From contig CATINC010000005.1 of assembly GCA_949524905.1 (NCBI GenBank), positions 180,319 through 244,318 of the forward strand: a stretch of 64,000 bases of DNA, written 5' to 3'. Positions 35,026 through 45,081 of this stretch are shown piece after piece. The DNA comes from Opitutia bacterium UBA7350. Its GTDB lineage: Bacteria > Verrucomicrobiota > Verrucomicrobiia > Opitutales > Coraliomargaritaceae. The notes below the pieces were generated by a model. It was not told the origin of the DNA and searched no databases. It saw only the letters and a program-made list of their open reading frames with translations. A program made the position numbers and the translations under genes. Position 1 is the first letter of the stretch, and the number at the start of each line of letters is the position of its first letter.

Positions 35026-35577
35026 GTGAAGACGAACTGGACAGTTTTGTGGGTGGCATGGGTTTTCCTGAGTGTGAGTGCTTTGGAGGCAAAGGAGATC
35101 GTGAAAAACCCGCTGGAGGTGGCGGGTCGGAAGGCAAGTGCCATTCAGGAAAAACGGGTAGTGCCTCAGCAGTGGAGCTCGGGTAAATCACTTTCCTTAA
35201 CGGAGAAACGGATACCGATGGAGGCATGGTCGAAGCATTTTAGCTCGGTGGGGAGTAAGCGTGCGCCAATAGAAATGAGGGCAAAAGCGCAGAGTACGGT
35301 GGAGGTTACCCGTAGGAAATTCCCTAAGCAGTCGCGTCCAATGGCGCGTATGGATCGACAAATGGCGCGCATCAAAAAAGAAGCCGGGATTCATACAAAG
35401 GACCGACCTTTAATTCTGAGAGAGCAACAGGTTTATGCGATGATGCTCCAAGGGGCGGTCTTTGAGCAGGCCATGCAGCAGCAATTGAGTTTGCGTGATT
35501 TAAATCGTTTTCAATTTCGTCGTAATCGCAGTGACGCGCCTGTGCCGATTAAGCCGGCTGGTAGTGGTGAACGATAA
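35026..35577 (+). CDS. Small, highly basic exported protein with imperfect repeats
   Basis: A 183-residue protein with a signal-like N-terminus (WTVLWVAWVFLSVSALEA) from a GTG start at 35026. The mature part is rich in Lys, Arg, Ser and Gln and has three loose repeats: EKRVVPQQWSSGKSLS, EKRIPMEAWSKHFSSVG and SKRAPIEMRAKAQSTV (about residues 43-90). A more helical segment with QQVYAMMLQGAVFEQAMQQQ is near the C-terminus. No family is recognised. The Na+/H+ antiporter gene is 54 bp downstream on the same strand. Confidence 0.6.
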   Translation: MKTNWTVLWVAWVFLSVSALEAKEIVKNPLEVAGRKASAIQEKRVVPQQWSSGKSLSLTEKRIPMEAWSKHFSSVGSKRAPIEMRAKAQSTVEVTRRKFPKQSRPMARMDRQMARIKKEAGIHTKDRPLILREQQVYAMMLQGAVFEQAMQQQLSLRDLNRFQFRRNRSDAPVPIKPAGSGER

Positions 35578-35630
35578 AACTACTGGTGAGGGACTTTTTT
35601 TCTTTGAAGCCGAGGCAAAGGTCGTAATAA

Positions 35631-37211
35631 ATGCGCACCATGCACTTTTTTCGCCGATGGGCTTTATATTTCAGCTTAACCTGCTTTGCAGTTTCAATTC
35701 TGTGTGCGGGTGGTCAGGCTAACGAGGGCGGTAATTCTGTACTCCCGAAAGCTTTGAGTGCCTATGCCGCGGTTGAGGCGGATTACGCTGCTGAAAAGGG
35801 AATCGAGGCAGGGGCGCTGAGTTTTGTGGAGCGCTTACAAGCTCGCGCTGCAGACGACCCCATGAATTGGATCGCTAGCTTGATTTTTTTTCTAGCGATT
35901 GTGCATACCTTTTTAGCGGGTAAGATCATGGCGCTGGCTCACAAGGAGGAGCATAAGCATCAGAAAATGATCGAGGGGGATCCACGTCGCTATCCAGATG
36001 GGAAGGCTCCGGTTAGTTTTAAGGCGACAGCGCTACATTTTTTTGGCGAGATCGAAGCAATCTTTGGCATTTGGCTGGTGCCGCTGCTTTTGGCGATAAC
36101 CATGACCCATGGTTGGCACGATGCGACCGCTTATATCGATTCCCGTAATTTTACCGAGCCGATGTTTGTGGTGGTCATAATGGCGATTGCTGCTTCTCGC
36201 CCGGTGATGGTATTTGCCGAGGGAGCCTTGCGTTCGGTGGCCTCTCTAGGGAATCAAACTCCAGCCGCGTGGTGGCTTTCGATTCTGGTCATTGCACCCT
36301 TACTGGGATCTTTTATCACGGAGCCAGCGGCAATGACCATTGCGGCACTTTTATTGGGGCAACAATTTTACCGTTACGATCCGAGTCCGACCTTTAAATA
36401 CGCTAGCCTGGGCTTGCTCTTTGTAAACATTTCGGTGGGGGGTACCCTGACGCATTTTGCGGCGCCGCCGGTATTGATGGTGGCAGGCACATGGGAATGG
36501 GATATCGCATTTATGTTCACCACCTTTGGCTGGCGTTCGGTGCTTGGGATCTTGGCGGTGACGGCTGTTTATTATTTTGTATTTCGTAAGCATTTTGGAG
36601 CGCTTCAAGAGAAGGCCGACGCGGAAAAAGCGGGTCAAGACTCTGTCTCGGTTGAGCCCGTGCCTCAATGGGTAATTTTTATACACCTCATCTTTTTGGC
36701 GTGGACGGTTTTCACGCTGCACCATCCTTCCTTGTTCATCGGCGGTTTCCTTTTCTTTTTGGCTTTTAATATAGCTACGGAGCATCACCAAACAGAGATT
36801 CGTCTAAAGGCGCCGATTTTGGTTGGTTTCTTTTTAGCAGGCTTGGTGACGCACGGGGGGATGCAGGGTTGGTGGATTGCTCCGGTGCTCTCGGCACTGG
36901 GTGAGGTGGAGCTCTTTGTGGGTGCGACAATCTTGACAGCTTTTAACGACAATGCCGCCATAACGTTCCTAGCCTCGCAGGTACCTGACTTTGCCAATGG
37001 AGTGGATGGATCAGCGGCCTTGCAATATGCAGTGGTGGCGGGAGCGGTAACGGGAGGTGGCCTGACGGTCATCGCTAATGCGCCGAATCCTGCAGGTCAA
37101 AGCATCCTGAGTAAATATTTTCCCGGAGGGGTTTCTCCGGCCAAACTATTATTAGGGGCGCTTTTCCCGACTTTGGTTTTGGCAATTATGTTTATGGTGT
37201 TACCTCACTGA
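35631..37211 (+). CDS. Putative Na+/H+ antiporter (Pfam Na_H_antiport_3 type)
   Basis: A 526-residue inner-membrane protein with an N-terminal leader (FFRRWALYFSLTCFAVSILC) and about 11-12 further helices. Signature regions are HFFGEIEAIFGIWLVPLLLA, PVMVFAEGALRSV, GSFITEPAAMTIAALLL and ILTAFNDNAAITFLASQV with conserved acidic and Asn/Asp residues inside membrane segments. The C-terminal GGGLTVIANAPNPAGQSIL is also typical of the family, which is present in chlamydiae and Verrucomicrobiota. Its likely role is sodium extrusion or pH control. It is the second antiporter in the window. Confidence 0.8.
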   Translation: MRTMHFFRRWALYFSLTCFAVSILCAGGQANEGGNSVLPKALSAYAAVEADYAAEKGIEAGALSFVERLQARAADDPMNWIASLIFFLAIVHTFLAGKIMALAHKEEHKHQKMIEGDPRRYPDGKAPVSFKATALHFFGEIEAIFGIWLVPLLLAITMTHGWHDATAYIDSRNFTEPMFVVVIMAIAASRPVMVFAEGALRSVASLGNQTPAAWWLSILVIAPLLGSFITEPAAMTIAALLLGQQFYRYDPSPTFKYASLGLLFVNISVGGTLTHFAAPPVLMVAGTWEWDIAFMFTTFGWRSVLGILAVTAVYYFVFRKHFGALQEKADAEKAGQDSVSVEPVPQWVIFIHLIFLAWTVFTLHHPSLFIGGFLFFLAFNIATEHHQTEIRLKAPILVGFFLAGLVTHGGMQGWWIAPVLSALGEVELFVGATILTAFNDNAAITFLASQVPDFANGVDGSAALQYAVVAGAVTGGGLTVIANAPNPAGQSILSKYFPGGVSPAKLLLGALFPTLVLAIMFMVLPH

Positions 37212-37221
37212 GGGGCGCGAA

Positions 37222-37578
37222 TTACTCCTTGGGCAAATGACAGCGGTGTCGGTTGGCGGCAATTCGGTTATAGCATCGGTTGCGTATGCCGAGTGGAATG
37301 CAGGCTGCGAGCCGTGCAAGAAAACGCCAGAATCCTCCGATTTCAATTAAGGCTGAAAGAACAGCATCTGAACGCAGTTGAAATTTCTCGGGGTCTTGGT
37401 TGTTCACAAAAACGGCGGTATCGAGGTCGGAGGTTAATGCCAGCGGTAAGCGAGCTTGAGCCTCGGGGCTTTGAAGCGAGCAAAATTTGAGGCATTGTTG
37501 ATGGTCACGCTGTTTTAAGAATGCAACCGCACGCGTGCACAATCCGCAATCGCCATCATAGAAAAAGGTGCCTGACAT
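37222..37578 (-). CDS. DCC-family (DUF393) thiol-disulfide oxidoreductase-like protein
   Basis: A 118-residue protein with the DCC signature FYDGDCGLCTRAVAFLKQRD at the N-terminus, which holds a CxxC pair like thioredoxin-fold enzymes. The conserved middle FCSLQSPEAQARLPL and the later RSDAVLSALIEIGG and LAACIPLGIRNRCYNRIAANR also match the family. It converges on the sodium/proton antiporter gene and lies divergent from uvrB. Its substrate is unknown. Confidence 0.85.
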   Translation of the reverse strand: MSGTFFYDGDCGLCTRAVAFLKQRDHQQCLKFCSLQSPEAQARLPLALTSDLDTAVFVNNQDPEKFQLRSDAVLSALIEIGGFWRFLARLAACIPLGIRNRCYNRIAANRHRCHLPKE

Positions 37579-37675
37579 TTTATAAAGATAGTAAGCGGAG
37601 TGAATTTGTCCAACCTTTGGCGGGTTTTCGAATCCTTCCGCTTGCAGAAGACCTGTTGCTCAACACGATGAAGGG

Positions 37676-39733
37676 GTGGACTTTAAATTACAGAGCGCCT
37701 ACACCCCACAGGGGGATCAACCCGCTGCAATTGATGCCTTGGTGCGTGGCGCTAGAGCAGGGCAGTCACGGCAAACTTTGCTTGGGGTAACTGGCTCGGG
37801 AAAAACCTTTACCATGGCAAACGTGATTCAGGCGCTCCAACGACCTGCTTTGATTATATCCCATAATAAGACTTTAGCGGCACAGCTATACTCTGAGTTT
37901 AAAGCTTTTTTTCCGGAAAACGCAGTGGAGTATTTCGTGAGTTATTATGATTACTACCAACCGGAGGCTTATATTCCCCAAACGGATACTTATATTGAAA
38001 AAGATTCCTCGATTAATGAGGAGATTGAGCGACTGCGTATAGCGGCTTCCTCGTCTTTGATCAGTCGACGGGATGTTATTGTGGTTGCTTCGGTGTCCTG
38101 TATTTATGGTTTGGGTTCACCGGAAGATTTTAAGGACATGATGCTACCCTTGGCACCCGGAATGGAGATTTCTCGAGATGAGTTACTTGAGCGTCTGGTG
38201 GAGATTTTGTATAATCGGAATGATATTGATTTCAAACGTTGTACCTTTCGGGCTCGTGGGGACGTCGTTGATGTATTTCCGGCGTATTTAGAAAATGCAA
38301 TACGCATTGATTTTTGGGGCGATGAAATTGAATCGATTCGCGAACTGGATCCTTTAACTGGAGAAACGGGTGCTAGTTTAGAGCGCTTTCATTTGTACCC
38401 AGCGACGCAGTACGTGACTCCAAAAGATAAGATCAAGAAAGCGATTAAGGGCATTCGGGCAGAGCTAGAGGAACGCGTTGCTTGGTTTGAGTCAAAAAAC
38501 CGGCTCTTGGAAGCCCAGCGGATTAAAATGCGCACGGAGTACGATATTGAGTTATTGCAAGAGATGGGTTTTTGCACGGGTATTGAAAACTACTCTCGTT
38601 ATCTTGCCGATCGCAAGCCGGGCGAGCGTCCCTTTTGCCTGGTTGATTTTTTTCCGGATGATTTTCTGCTTTTTGTGGATGAAAGCCACGCGACCTTACC
38701 GCAAGTACGGGCGATGTATAATGGCGATCGTGCTCGCAAGGAACGATTGGTGGATTACGGTTTTCGCTTGCCCTCAGCGCTGGATAATCGTCCACAGACC
38801 TTTGAGGAATTTGAATCGATCACGGGGCAAACGGTCTATGTTTCGGCGACCCCTGCGAAACATGAAATGGAGGTTTCGAAGACCATTGCTGAACAGGTGA
38901 TTCGGCCGACGGGACTTCTCGATCCGGAGTTGGAGATGCGCCCGATCAAGGGGCAGGTGGAGGATGTTATGGGAGAGGTACGCCTAGCAACGGCGGCAGG
39001 GGAACGGACTTTGATAACAACTTTAACGAAGCGAATGTCAGAGGATTTGTCGGAATATTTACGGGAGGCCGGACTGAAGGTGGAGTATTTACACAGTGAT
39101 ATCGACGCGATTGAGCGGGTTGAAATTTTGCGTCGTTTGAGAAAGGGTGATTTTGATGTATTGGTAGGGGTCAATCTCCTACGTGAAGGACTCGATCTAC
39201 CTGAGGTTGCCTTGGTGGCGATTCTAGATGCGGATAAAGAGGGCTTTCTTCGGAGTGCTACCAGTTTAATACAAACTGCTGGACGTGCGGCTCGTCACAT
39301 TAAGGGGCGGGTGCTCTTGTATGCAGATGTGATTACGGATTCTATCCGCCAGACTTTGGAAACGACCCGTTACCGCCGGGAAAAACAGTCTGCTTATAAT
39401 ACCGAGCATAACATCACTCCGCGCAGTGTGGAGCGTAGTCTTGATGAAAGCCTGCAAGCTCCGGGTAAGCAGTATGATCAAGCAGAATCGGATGATGGGG
39501 TAGAGGAAGGGGATGAGCGTGACCGTGCGGTTGTGATTGCGGAACTGGAGGAGGAGATGCTAGAGGCAGCTCGCAGTCTTGCGTTTGAAAAAGCGGCCAT
39601 TATCCGCGACCAGATCGAGCAACTGCAAGGCGGTGCTGATCAAGCATCTGCCGCGAAAGGGCGGGCAAAAAAAGGGCGTAAGCGCACGGGTATTTATAAT
39701 GCCGCAGGGCTGCCTAAGAAACGAAAACGCTAG
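37676..39733 (+). CDS. uvrB: UvrABC excision nuclease subunit B
   Basis: UvrB is the DNA helicase-like subunit of nucleotide-excision repair that verifies the lesion and recruits UvrC. The 685-residue protein has the Walker [10 protein letters not shown], the beta-hairpin [20 protein letters not shown], the DESHATLPQ helicase box, [13 protein letters not shown] and [11 protein letters not shown]-terminal UVR motif (about 620-655, [19 protein letters not shown]) binds UvrC. A GTG start at 37676 is used, since there is no ATG in frame before [15 protein letters not shown] basic tail ends the protein. Confidence 0.96.
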   Translation: MDFKLQSAYTPQGDQPAAIDALVRGARAGQSRQTLLGVTGSGKTFTMANVIQALQRPALIISHNKTLAAQLYSEFKAFFPENAVEYFVSYYDYYQPEAYIPQTDTYIEKDSSINEEIERLRIAASSSLISRRDVIVVASVSCIYGLGSPEDFKDMMLPLAPGMEISRDELLERLVEILYNRNDIDFKRCTFRARGDVVDVFPAYLENAIRIDFWGDEIESIRELDPLTGETGASLERFHLYPATQYVTPKDKIKKAIKGIRAELEERVAWFESKNRLLEAQRIKMRTEYDIELLQEMGFCTGIENYSRYLADRKPGERPFCLVDFFPDDFLLFVDESHATLPQVRAMYNGDRARKERLVDYGFRLPSALDNRPQTFEEFESITGQTVYVSATPAKHEMEVSKTIAEQVIRPTGLLDPELEMRPIKGQVEDVMGEVRLATAAGERTLITTLTKRMSEDLSEYLREAGLKVEYLHSDIDAIERVEILRRLRKGDFDVLVGVNLLREGLDLPEVALVAILDADKEGFLRSATSLIQTAGRAARHIKGRVLLYADVITDSIRQTLETTRYRREKQSAYNTEHNITPRSVERSLDESLQAPGKQYDQAESDDGVEEGDERDRAVVIAELEEEMLEAARSLAFEKAAIIRDQIEQLQGGADQASAAKGRAKKGRKRTGIYNAAGLPKKRKR

Positions 39734-39739
39734 TCTCTG

Positions 39740-40816
39740 CTAGAGTAACACCAAATCATCGTAATGGAGGATAACTTCTGCGCTGGTGTTGCCTTTGCTG
39801 ATGATTTTCTCCAGGGGATCGTGATCGATACGGCTTAAACCCTGCGCAATTTCTTTATTGTCTGGGTCAAGCACGCTGACAAGATCACCGGCCACGAAAT
39901 CGCCCACGCATTTCTTGATACCGACTGCGAGGAGACTTTTTCCGCCGCTACGGATGGCGTCTGCTGCTCCGGCATCTACAAAAAGTTTTCCGTTCACTTG
40001 ATCGAGAATGGCGATCCAGCGTTTATGTGACTGAACGGGTTTTTCGCTGGGTGGAAAATAAGTACCGACGGATTCACCTGCCATTAATTGTTCGATCAAT
40101 TGATTGTTTTCGCCGCTAGCGATGGTAACGCCGCAGCCTGCTCGCTGGGCAATTTTAGCGGCTGAGAGTTTGCTGACCATACCGCCAACGGAAGTGGTTT
40201 GTTTGGTATCTTGCGCTAAAGCTTCGATTTCCGGAGTGATGGTGGTGACTTTGGGAATGACGGTGTTGCCATTTTTTAAATCCATGAGGCCGGGGATGTT
40301 GGATAATATGCAGAGGCGGTCGGCATGCATGACACTGGCGACTAAAGCGGAGAGCGTATCGTTATCTCCAAACTGAATTTCGCTGGCGCTAACGGTATCA
40401 TTTTCGTTGACCACGGGGATGATGCCTCGGCGCAGGAGTTGTTCAATGGTGTTAAAAATAGCATTGTGGCGGTGGCGCGCACGAAGATCTTCTCGGGTCA
40501 AAAGAATCTGAGCGACATTGAGCCCTAAGGGGTCGAAGCCTTTTTGCCAGGTATTGATGAGGATGGACTGACCGACAGACGCGCAGGCTTGTAGGGTCGC
40601 TAAGTCTTTAGGGCGGGATTTCAGTTTGAGTTTACCCATGCCGAGGCCAATGGAACCTGAGCTTACGAGGACGACCTCGATACCATGCTCCAGAAGTTGT
40701 CCAACCTGTTGACAAAGTGTATGAATGCGTCTGGCGTCGAGTTGCCCAACGCCGGAGGTGAGGACGCCGGTGCCCAGTTTGATGACGACTCGCTTAGACT
40801 GTGCAAAATCACTCAA
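39740..40816 (-). CDS. proB: Glutamate 5-kinase with PUA domain
   Basis: ProB phosphorylates glutamate in the first step of proline synthesis. The 358-residue protein has an amino-acid-kinase domain (to about 255) with KRVVIKLGTGVLTSG, LVSSGSIGLGMGKL and NENDTVSASEIQFGDNDTLSA, and a C-terminal PUA domain (from about 275, GKLFVDAGAADAIRSGGKSLLAVG). It is the last gene of pyrH-frr-proB, 25 bp after frr. proA is not in the window. Confidence 0.95.
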   Translation of the reverse strand: MSDFAQSKRVVIKLGTGVLTSGVGQLDARRIHTLCQQVGQLLEHGIEVVLVSSGSIGLGMGKLKLKSRPKDLATLQACASVGQSILINTWQKGFDPLGLNVAQILLTREDLRARHRHNAIFNTIEQLLRRGIIPVVNENDTVSASEIQFGDNDTLSALVASVMHADRLCILSNIPGLMDLKNGNTVIPKVTTITPEIEALAQDTKQTTSVGGMVSKLSAAKIAQRAGCGVTIASGENNQLIEQLMAGESVGTYFPPSEKPVQSHKRWIAILDQVNGKLFVDAGAADAIRSGGKSLLAVGIKKCVGDFVAGDLVSVLDPDNKEIAQGLSRIDHDPLEKIISKGNTSAEVILHYDDLVLL

Positions 40817-40841
40817 AATTTCTGCTGGCTTGGATGGATTG

Positions 40842-41399
40842 CTAGACCGATTTTAAATCTGCTTCCTTTTTTGCTAATTGCTCGTTGATCTTGTTAATGA
40901 AATTATCATGAACGTTTTGAATTTCTTTTTCGTTTCGTTTGACGTCGTCCTCAGAGAGTCCGTCTTCTTTTGCGGCCTTGAGGAGGTCTAAGGCATCGCG
41001 GCGAGCTTGTCGCACGCGCACACGACCTTCTTCTGCCATACCACCTGCTTGTTTGGCAAGATCAGCGCGACGCTCACCGGTCAATTCTGGAATGGGTACT
41101 CTAAGGATACCACCATCTACCAAGGGGTTAAAGCCAAGGTTGGCGTCAATGATGCCTTTTTCAACTTCGCGAATAACGCTCTTATCCCATGGTTGAATCA
41201 TAATGGTGCGAGCGTCCGGGGTGGTTACGGCTGCAACTTCTTTGAGTGAAACGGAACTTCCGTAAGCTTCAACCTTGACACTGTCGAGCATGGCAGGGCT
41301 GGCTTTTCCCGTGTGCAGGCTATTAAATTGCGTTAAGGTATAGTTTCGGGCTTTCTCAAGGTCAGCATTAAGGGCTGCCAGAATTTCTTTAGGTTCCAT
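40842..41399 (-). CDS. frr: Ribosome recycling factor
   Basis: Frr splits the post-termination ribosome together with EF-G. The 185-residue length is exact for the family. The sequences LHTGKASPAMLDSVKVEAYG, QPWDKSVIREVEKGI and LTGERRADLAKQAGGMAEEG are present. It lies between pyrH and proB; the pyrH-frr arrangement is nearly universal in bacteria. Confidence 0.96.
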   Translation of the reverse strand: MEPKEILAALNADLEKARNYTLTQFNSLHTGKASPAMLDSVKVEAYGSSVSLKEVAAVTTPDARTIMIQPWDKSVIREVEKGIIDANLGFNPLVDGGILRVPIPELTGERRADLAKQAGGMAEEGRVRVRQARRDALDLLKAAKEDGLSEDDVKRNEKEIQNVHDNFINKINEQLAKKEADLKSV

Positions 41400-41438
41400 A
41401 TTTATCGTGGGTTAATTTTAAGGTTAGGCAGCGAAGCT

Positions 41439-42182
41439 TTATTCATCGACTCGTGTACCGATGGATTCTCCCATGACGGCACGATAAATGGATCCAGGTT
41501 CCCTCATACTGAAAACCAAGACCGGCATGGCGTTTTCCATGCAGAGCGAGAAGGCGGTTGAATCCATAACATTCAGTTGGTCGCGCAAAGCATCGATATA
41601 GCGCAAATTCTCGTATTTGACGGCGTCTTTGTGTTTGGCGGGGTCTTTGTCGTAGATCCCATCTACCTTGGTTGCTTTCATCAACATATCTGCGTTGATT
41701 TCACTGGCACGCAGGGCAGCGCAGGTGTCGGTTGAGAAGTAGGGATTACCGGTGCCGCCCGCAAAAATAACGACGCGACCGCGTTCTAGGTGACGGGTGG
41801 CGCGACGAACAATGAAGGGTTCCGCTAATTTATCCATAGGGATGGCGCTCTGTAAGCGAACGATGACGCCCATTTTTTCGAGACAATCCATAATGGCGAG
41901 TCCATTGATTACGGTAGCCAACATACCCATGTAATCGCCGGTGGTGCGGTCTACGCCTTTTAGCTCAGAGCCACTGAGGCCGCGAAAAATATTCCCCCCG
42001 CCAATGACGAGCCCAACTTGAACACCAATATCGTAAACTTTTTTGACCTCGGAACAGATCTCGGTGAGGATGGCTGGACTGATAGGTTCGCCATCCTCGG
42101 CATTTCTTAGGACTTCACCGCTCAGCTTAAGAACGATGCGTTTATATTTCGGGGTGGGTTTTTCGGAATCACAAGCACTCAT
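41439..42182 (-). CDS. pyrH: UMP kinase
   Basis: PyrH phosphorylates UMP to UDP with ATP. The ATG at 42182 ([23 protein letters not shown]) gives 247 residues, the usual size plus a short N-terminal extension; a start at 42233 would add 17 more unconserved residues. Signatures are [38 protein letters not shown] and [20 protein letters not shown]. The gap to frr is 39 bp. The gene is probably the head of the operon. Confidence 0.95.
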   Translation of the reverse strand: MSACDSEKPTPKYKRIVLKLSGEVLRNAEDGEPISPAILTEICSEVKKVYDIGVQVGLVIGGGNIFRGLSGSELKGVDRTTGDYMGMLATVINGLAIMDCLEKMGVIVRLQSAIPMDKLAEPFIVRRATRHLERGRVVIFAGGTGNPYFSTDTCAALRASEINADMLMKATKVDGIYDKDPAKHKDAVKYENLRYIDALRDQLNVMDSTAFSLCMENAMPVLVFSMREPGSIYRAVMGESIGTRVDE

Positions 42183-42356
42183 TAAAAGTCTTTTAAACGC
42201 CTTAAAGTCGCCCTCGTCAATCCAAGGCTTCAATTTGCCAGTATATACGGATTCTTTCAGTCTATAGTCGTTATCGTTTGTGGGACTGAGCGAAATAGTT
42301 TTATTTGTGTGGATTGATGGTTTCTTTTGTTAGGGGAATCGTTCATAGTTTTAGAC

Positions 42357-42770
42357 ATGCAGATTTTGCGTGAATGCTTTACTTTGATGGTACTTACTTC
42401 GGTGGGTTGTGGGGTATCACTTATATTGGCTTGGTCTCCAGCTCCTTGGATGCCGGATGAATGGCGTGAGGACGGGCAAATTTCTGCATCGGAAGTTCGG
42501 TTGGATTCGGTGCTATGGGTCGATAGCCGTTCGGCGGAAGATTACGCACAGGGCCACCTGCCGGGTGCCGTGCATTTGACGCGCGAAAATTGGGGTAGCG
42601 GGGTGATGGAATTAATGCTGAACTGGCTAGAGAATCCGCGCATGATTGTGGTGTATTGCTCAGAGGCTGATTGTAGTGCCAGTAAACGATTGGTTACGCG
42701 CTTGCGTGAAGCAGTCACGGGAGCTGATATTTATTCACTGGAGGGCGGTTGGGAGGTGCTTTCAAGATGA
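42357..42770 (+). CDS. Membrane-anchored rhodanese-like sulfurtransferase
   Basis: A 137-residue protein: one N-terminal membrane segment or signal (MVLTSVGCGVSLILAW) followed by a single rhodanese domain. The DSRSAEDYAQGHLPGAVHL region and the active loop beginning VVYCSEADCSASKRL are typical; the Cys at the loop start is the persulfide carrier. The ATG at 42357 is preferred over a TTG at 42327. Its stop overlaps the MauE-like gene by 4 bp (ATGA), so the pair is co-translated. Confidence 0.85.
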   Translation: MQILRECFTLMVLTSVGCGVSLILAWSPAPWMPDEWREDGQISASEVRLDSVLWVDSRSAEDYAQGHLPGAVHLTRENWGSGVMELMLNWLENPRMIVVYCSEADCSASKRLVTRLREAVTGADIYSLEGGWEVLSR

Positions 42771-43213
42771 AATCTCGTACAATCATTCGATGGATTTTAA
42801 GGCTTTTGTTGGGGATCTGTTTTGTGTGGGCTGCGGCCTCAAAATTTCAAGATCCACTTGCATTTGCGGCTGCGGTGGCATCCTATGAAGTGATCAGTGG
42901 CATCTGGGCGCGAGGAGTTGTGCTGGTTTTACCTTGGCTGGAGCTTTGGGTTGGGATTGGACTAATGATACCCGGGCTGAAACGAGGCAGTGCTTGGGTG
43001 GTGTGGTTTCTATTGCTCGGCTTTATCGGCTTGCATCTGAGTGCATGGTGGCGCGGTTTGAATATTGAGTGCGGTTGTTTTGGCGCCATGGGTATGTTGA
43101 GCGGATACGGGATGCTATTTGCACGAAATAGTTTACTCCTGCTTGGAGCTACAATTTTGATTTTTCTGGAAATAATTAGGCATCGTGAACAGAAGGCGGG
43201 TGGTTCCCATTGA
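42767..43213 (+). CDS. MauE/DoxX-like membrane protein
   Basis: A 148-residue protein with four membrane helices (roughly residues 7-27, 44-64, 69-88 and 108-128). The motif NIECGCFGAM after the third helix holds the paired Cys of MauE-type proteins, which help form disulfides in the periplasm, while the N-terminal half resembles DoxX. The ATG at 42767 overlaps the stop of the rhodanese gene. The pair probably handles thiol/sulfane redox at the membrane; the substrate is unknown. Confidence 0.8.
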   Translation: MKSRTIIRWILRLLLGICFVWAAASKFQDPLAFAAAVASYEVISGIWARGVVLVLPWLELWVGIGLMIPGLKRGSAWVVWFLLLGFIGLHLSAWWRGLNIECGCFGAMGMLSGYGMLFARNSLLLLGATILIFLEIIRHREQKAGGSH

Positions 43214-43332
43214 ATTTGTTGCTGGCATAAGATCCGCACTTGAAATTAGCTCCTTTGATCGTCTATGTTGTTGTGGTCGCTGGCCGATAAATTTTTGCCC
43301 AATAAAATATTCATCCAAAACGTACTTTTAAT

Positions 43333-44337
43333 ATGAGTTTAACACGCCGCAATTTTCTAAAATTTACAGTCGGTTCAGCAGCCGCGCTTAATAGCACAAC
43401 CGCTTGGGCAAATGCAGCCAACAAAGTGGTTATGCCCAAGCGTAAGTTTGGCCGTCACGCCGATATGCTTTCGGTGGTTGGATTTGGGGGTCATACGCTT
43501 TACATGGCGGGTTCTCAGAAAGAGGCGAATGCGATTGCACACCGAGCACTTGATCTGGGGGTTAATTTCTTTGAGAATTCTTGGGATTATCATGGCGGTA
43601 AGGCGGAGGAATATATGGGGGAAGCCTTAAAGGGTCGCCGGGAGGAAGTCTTTTTGATGACTAAGTTTTGCAACTACCATAGTAACAGTTATACCCCAGA
43701 TGTTGCGGGAGCGATGCGAATGCTTGAAGATTCTCTGCGTCGCCTGAAGACCGACCACTTAGATTTATGGATGTTGCACAATGTAAGTAAAGACGATGCC
43801 CATGATGCCTACCGCAGTGAGGGTGCCATTGAAGCTTTGGAGTTGGCAAAGCAACAGGGCAAGATTCGTTACACTGGCTTTACGGGACACACGGATCCCA
43901 AGGTGCACCAAGATCTTATTGAAGGCGGTTACTCTTGGGACGCGACTTTGATGCCGGTCTCAGTCGTGGGTGCCTTGAAGTCGCGGGCCTTTGAGAAGGA
44001 GACCATGCCTTTGTGTGAGCAACATGACATTGCGGTTTTGGGCATGAAAGGCTTTGGCGGTAGCCGCCGAACACATCTGCACGAAAAAACAAATGCGCAG
44101 GAAGTCCTACAGTATTCACTGAGCTATCCTCAGGTTTGTTGTCACGTAGTGGGCGTTGATAAAATGGAATATGTTGACCAAGCAGTGGCGGGTTGTGCCG
44201 CAGATCCATTTGAGGCAAAGGAACGTGCACGCTTTGCGGTCAACGAGGGGCCCGATTCTCCGGACTATATCGCAATGCAACACGGGGCTGGACATTACGA
44301 AGCTTGCTGTGGCGGTCACCACGAAGAGCAAGCTTAG
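43333..44337 (+). CDS. Tat-exported aldo/keto reductase
   Basis: A 334-residue protein with a twin-arginine signal (SLTRRNFLKFTVGSAAALN) and an NADPH-dependent aldo/keto reductase barrel. The catalytic tetrad fits NFFENSWDYHGGKAEEYMG (Asp, Tyr), FLMTKF (Lys) and LWMLHN (His). The substrate cannot be read. The C-terminal tail has a cysteine pair (HYEACCGGHH) that may bind a metal. Export by Tat implies folding with its cofactor in the cytosol first. It converges on larB with stops overlapping by 4 bp. Confidence 0.85.
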   Translation: MSLTRRNFLKFTVGSAAALNSTTAWANAANKVVMPKRKFGRHADMLSVVGFGGHTLYMAGSQKEANAIAHRALDLGVNFFENSWDYHGGKAEEYMGEALKGRREEVFLMTKFCNYHSNSYTPDVAGAMRMLEDSLRRLKTDHLDLWMLHNVSKDDAHDAYRSEGAIEALELAKQQGKIRYTGFTGHTDPKVHQDLIEGGYSWDATLMPVSVVGALKSRAFEKETMPLCEQHDIAVLGMKGFGGSRRTHLHEKTNAQEVLQYSLSYPQVCCHVVGVDKMEYVDQAVAGCAADPFEAKERARFAVNEGPDSPDYIAMQHGAGHYEACCGGHHEEQA

Positions 44338-45065
44338 AGCCGGTTGATGCGATTGGCGAGGAAGCCGGCACCAAATCCATTATCAATATTAACCACGCTG
44401 AGTCCACTAGCGCAGGAGTTAAGCATTCCAAGTAGGGCGGAAAGTCCATCAAAGCTGGAACCGTAGCCGACACTGGTCGGGACGGCGATGACGGGGGCGT
44501 TGACAAGGCCTCCAACCACACTGGGAAGGGCCCCTTCCATGCCCGCAACCACAATAACAACTCGACAGGTGCGAATGGTATCGACGCTGGCCATGAGCCG
44601 ATGGAGTCCGGCAACGCCTGCATCGTAAACGGTTTCAACGGGATTACCGTAGAATTCAAGGGTTAGGCGGGCCTCTTCAGCGACGGGTAGATCAGAGGTG
44701 CCGGCGCAGATGAGGGCAACTTTTGTATTGGCTGGATATGGGGCGCGGTGTCGATGTGTCAGCACGCGCGCTAAGGGGTTGTAGGTTGTTTCGGGGAAAA
44801 TTTCGCACAATTGGTCAGCGCTCTCGGACTCAAGGCGGGTGACAAGAATGTTTTGCTGTCGATTTGCCATGCTTTGCATGATCTCGGAGATCTGCTGAGG
44901 GGTCTTGCCTTCGCCGTAAATAACTTCGGGCGTACCGTTGCGATCCTCGCGGGCAAGATCAACGCGACTGTGTCCGAGATCTTGGAAGCCTTGAAGCTCG
45001 GCAAGGGCAGTCTCTAGATCGAGCTTGCCGGACTTAAATTGTTCAAGAATTTCAGCGGTTTTCAT
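44334..45065 (-). CDS. larB: Nickel-pincer cofactor biosynthesis carboxylase LarB
   Basis: LarB carboxylates and hydrolyses nicotinic acid adenine dinucleotide to pyridinium-3,5-biscarboxylic acid mononucleotide, the first step to the nickel-pincer nucleotide of lactate racemase. The 243-residue protein has the AIR-carboxylase-like region ALICAGTSDLPVAEEA, GVAGLHRLM and AGMEGALPSVVGGLV. It follows larC 16 bp downstream on the same strand. LarA, the usual acceptor of the cofactor, is not in the window. Confidence 0.93.
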   Translation of the reverse strand: MKTAEILEQFKSGKLDLETALAELQGFQDLGHSRVDLAREDRNGTPEVIYGEGKTPQQISEIMQSMANRQQNILVTRLESESADQLCEIFPETTYNPLARVLTHRHRAPYPANTKVALICAGTSDLPVAEEARLTLEFYGNPVETVYDAGVAGLHRLMASVDTIRTCRVVIVVAGMEGALPSVVGGLVNAPVIAVPTSVGYGSSFDGLSALLGMLNSCASGLSVVNIDNGFGAGFLANRINRL

Positions 45066-45081
45066 GTGATTATGGTTGAGT

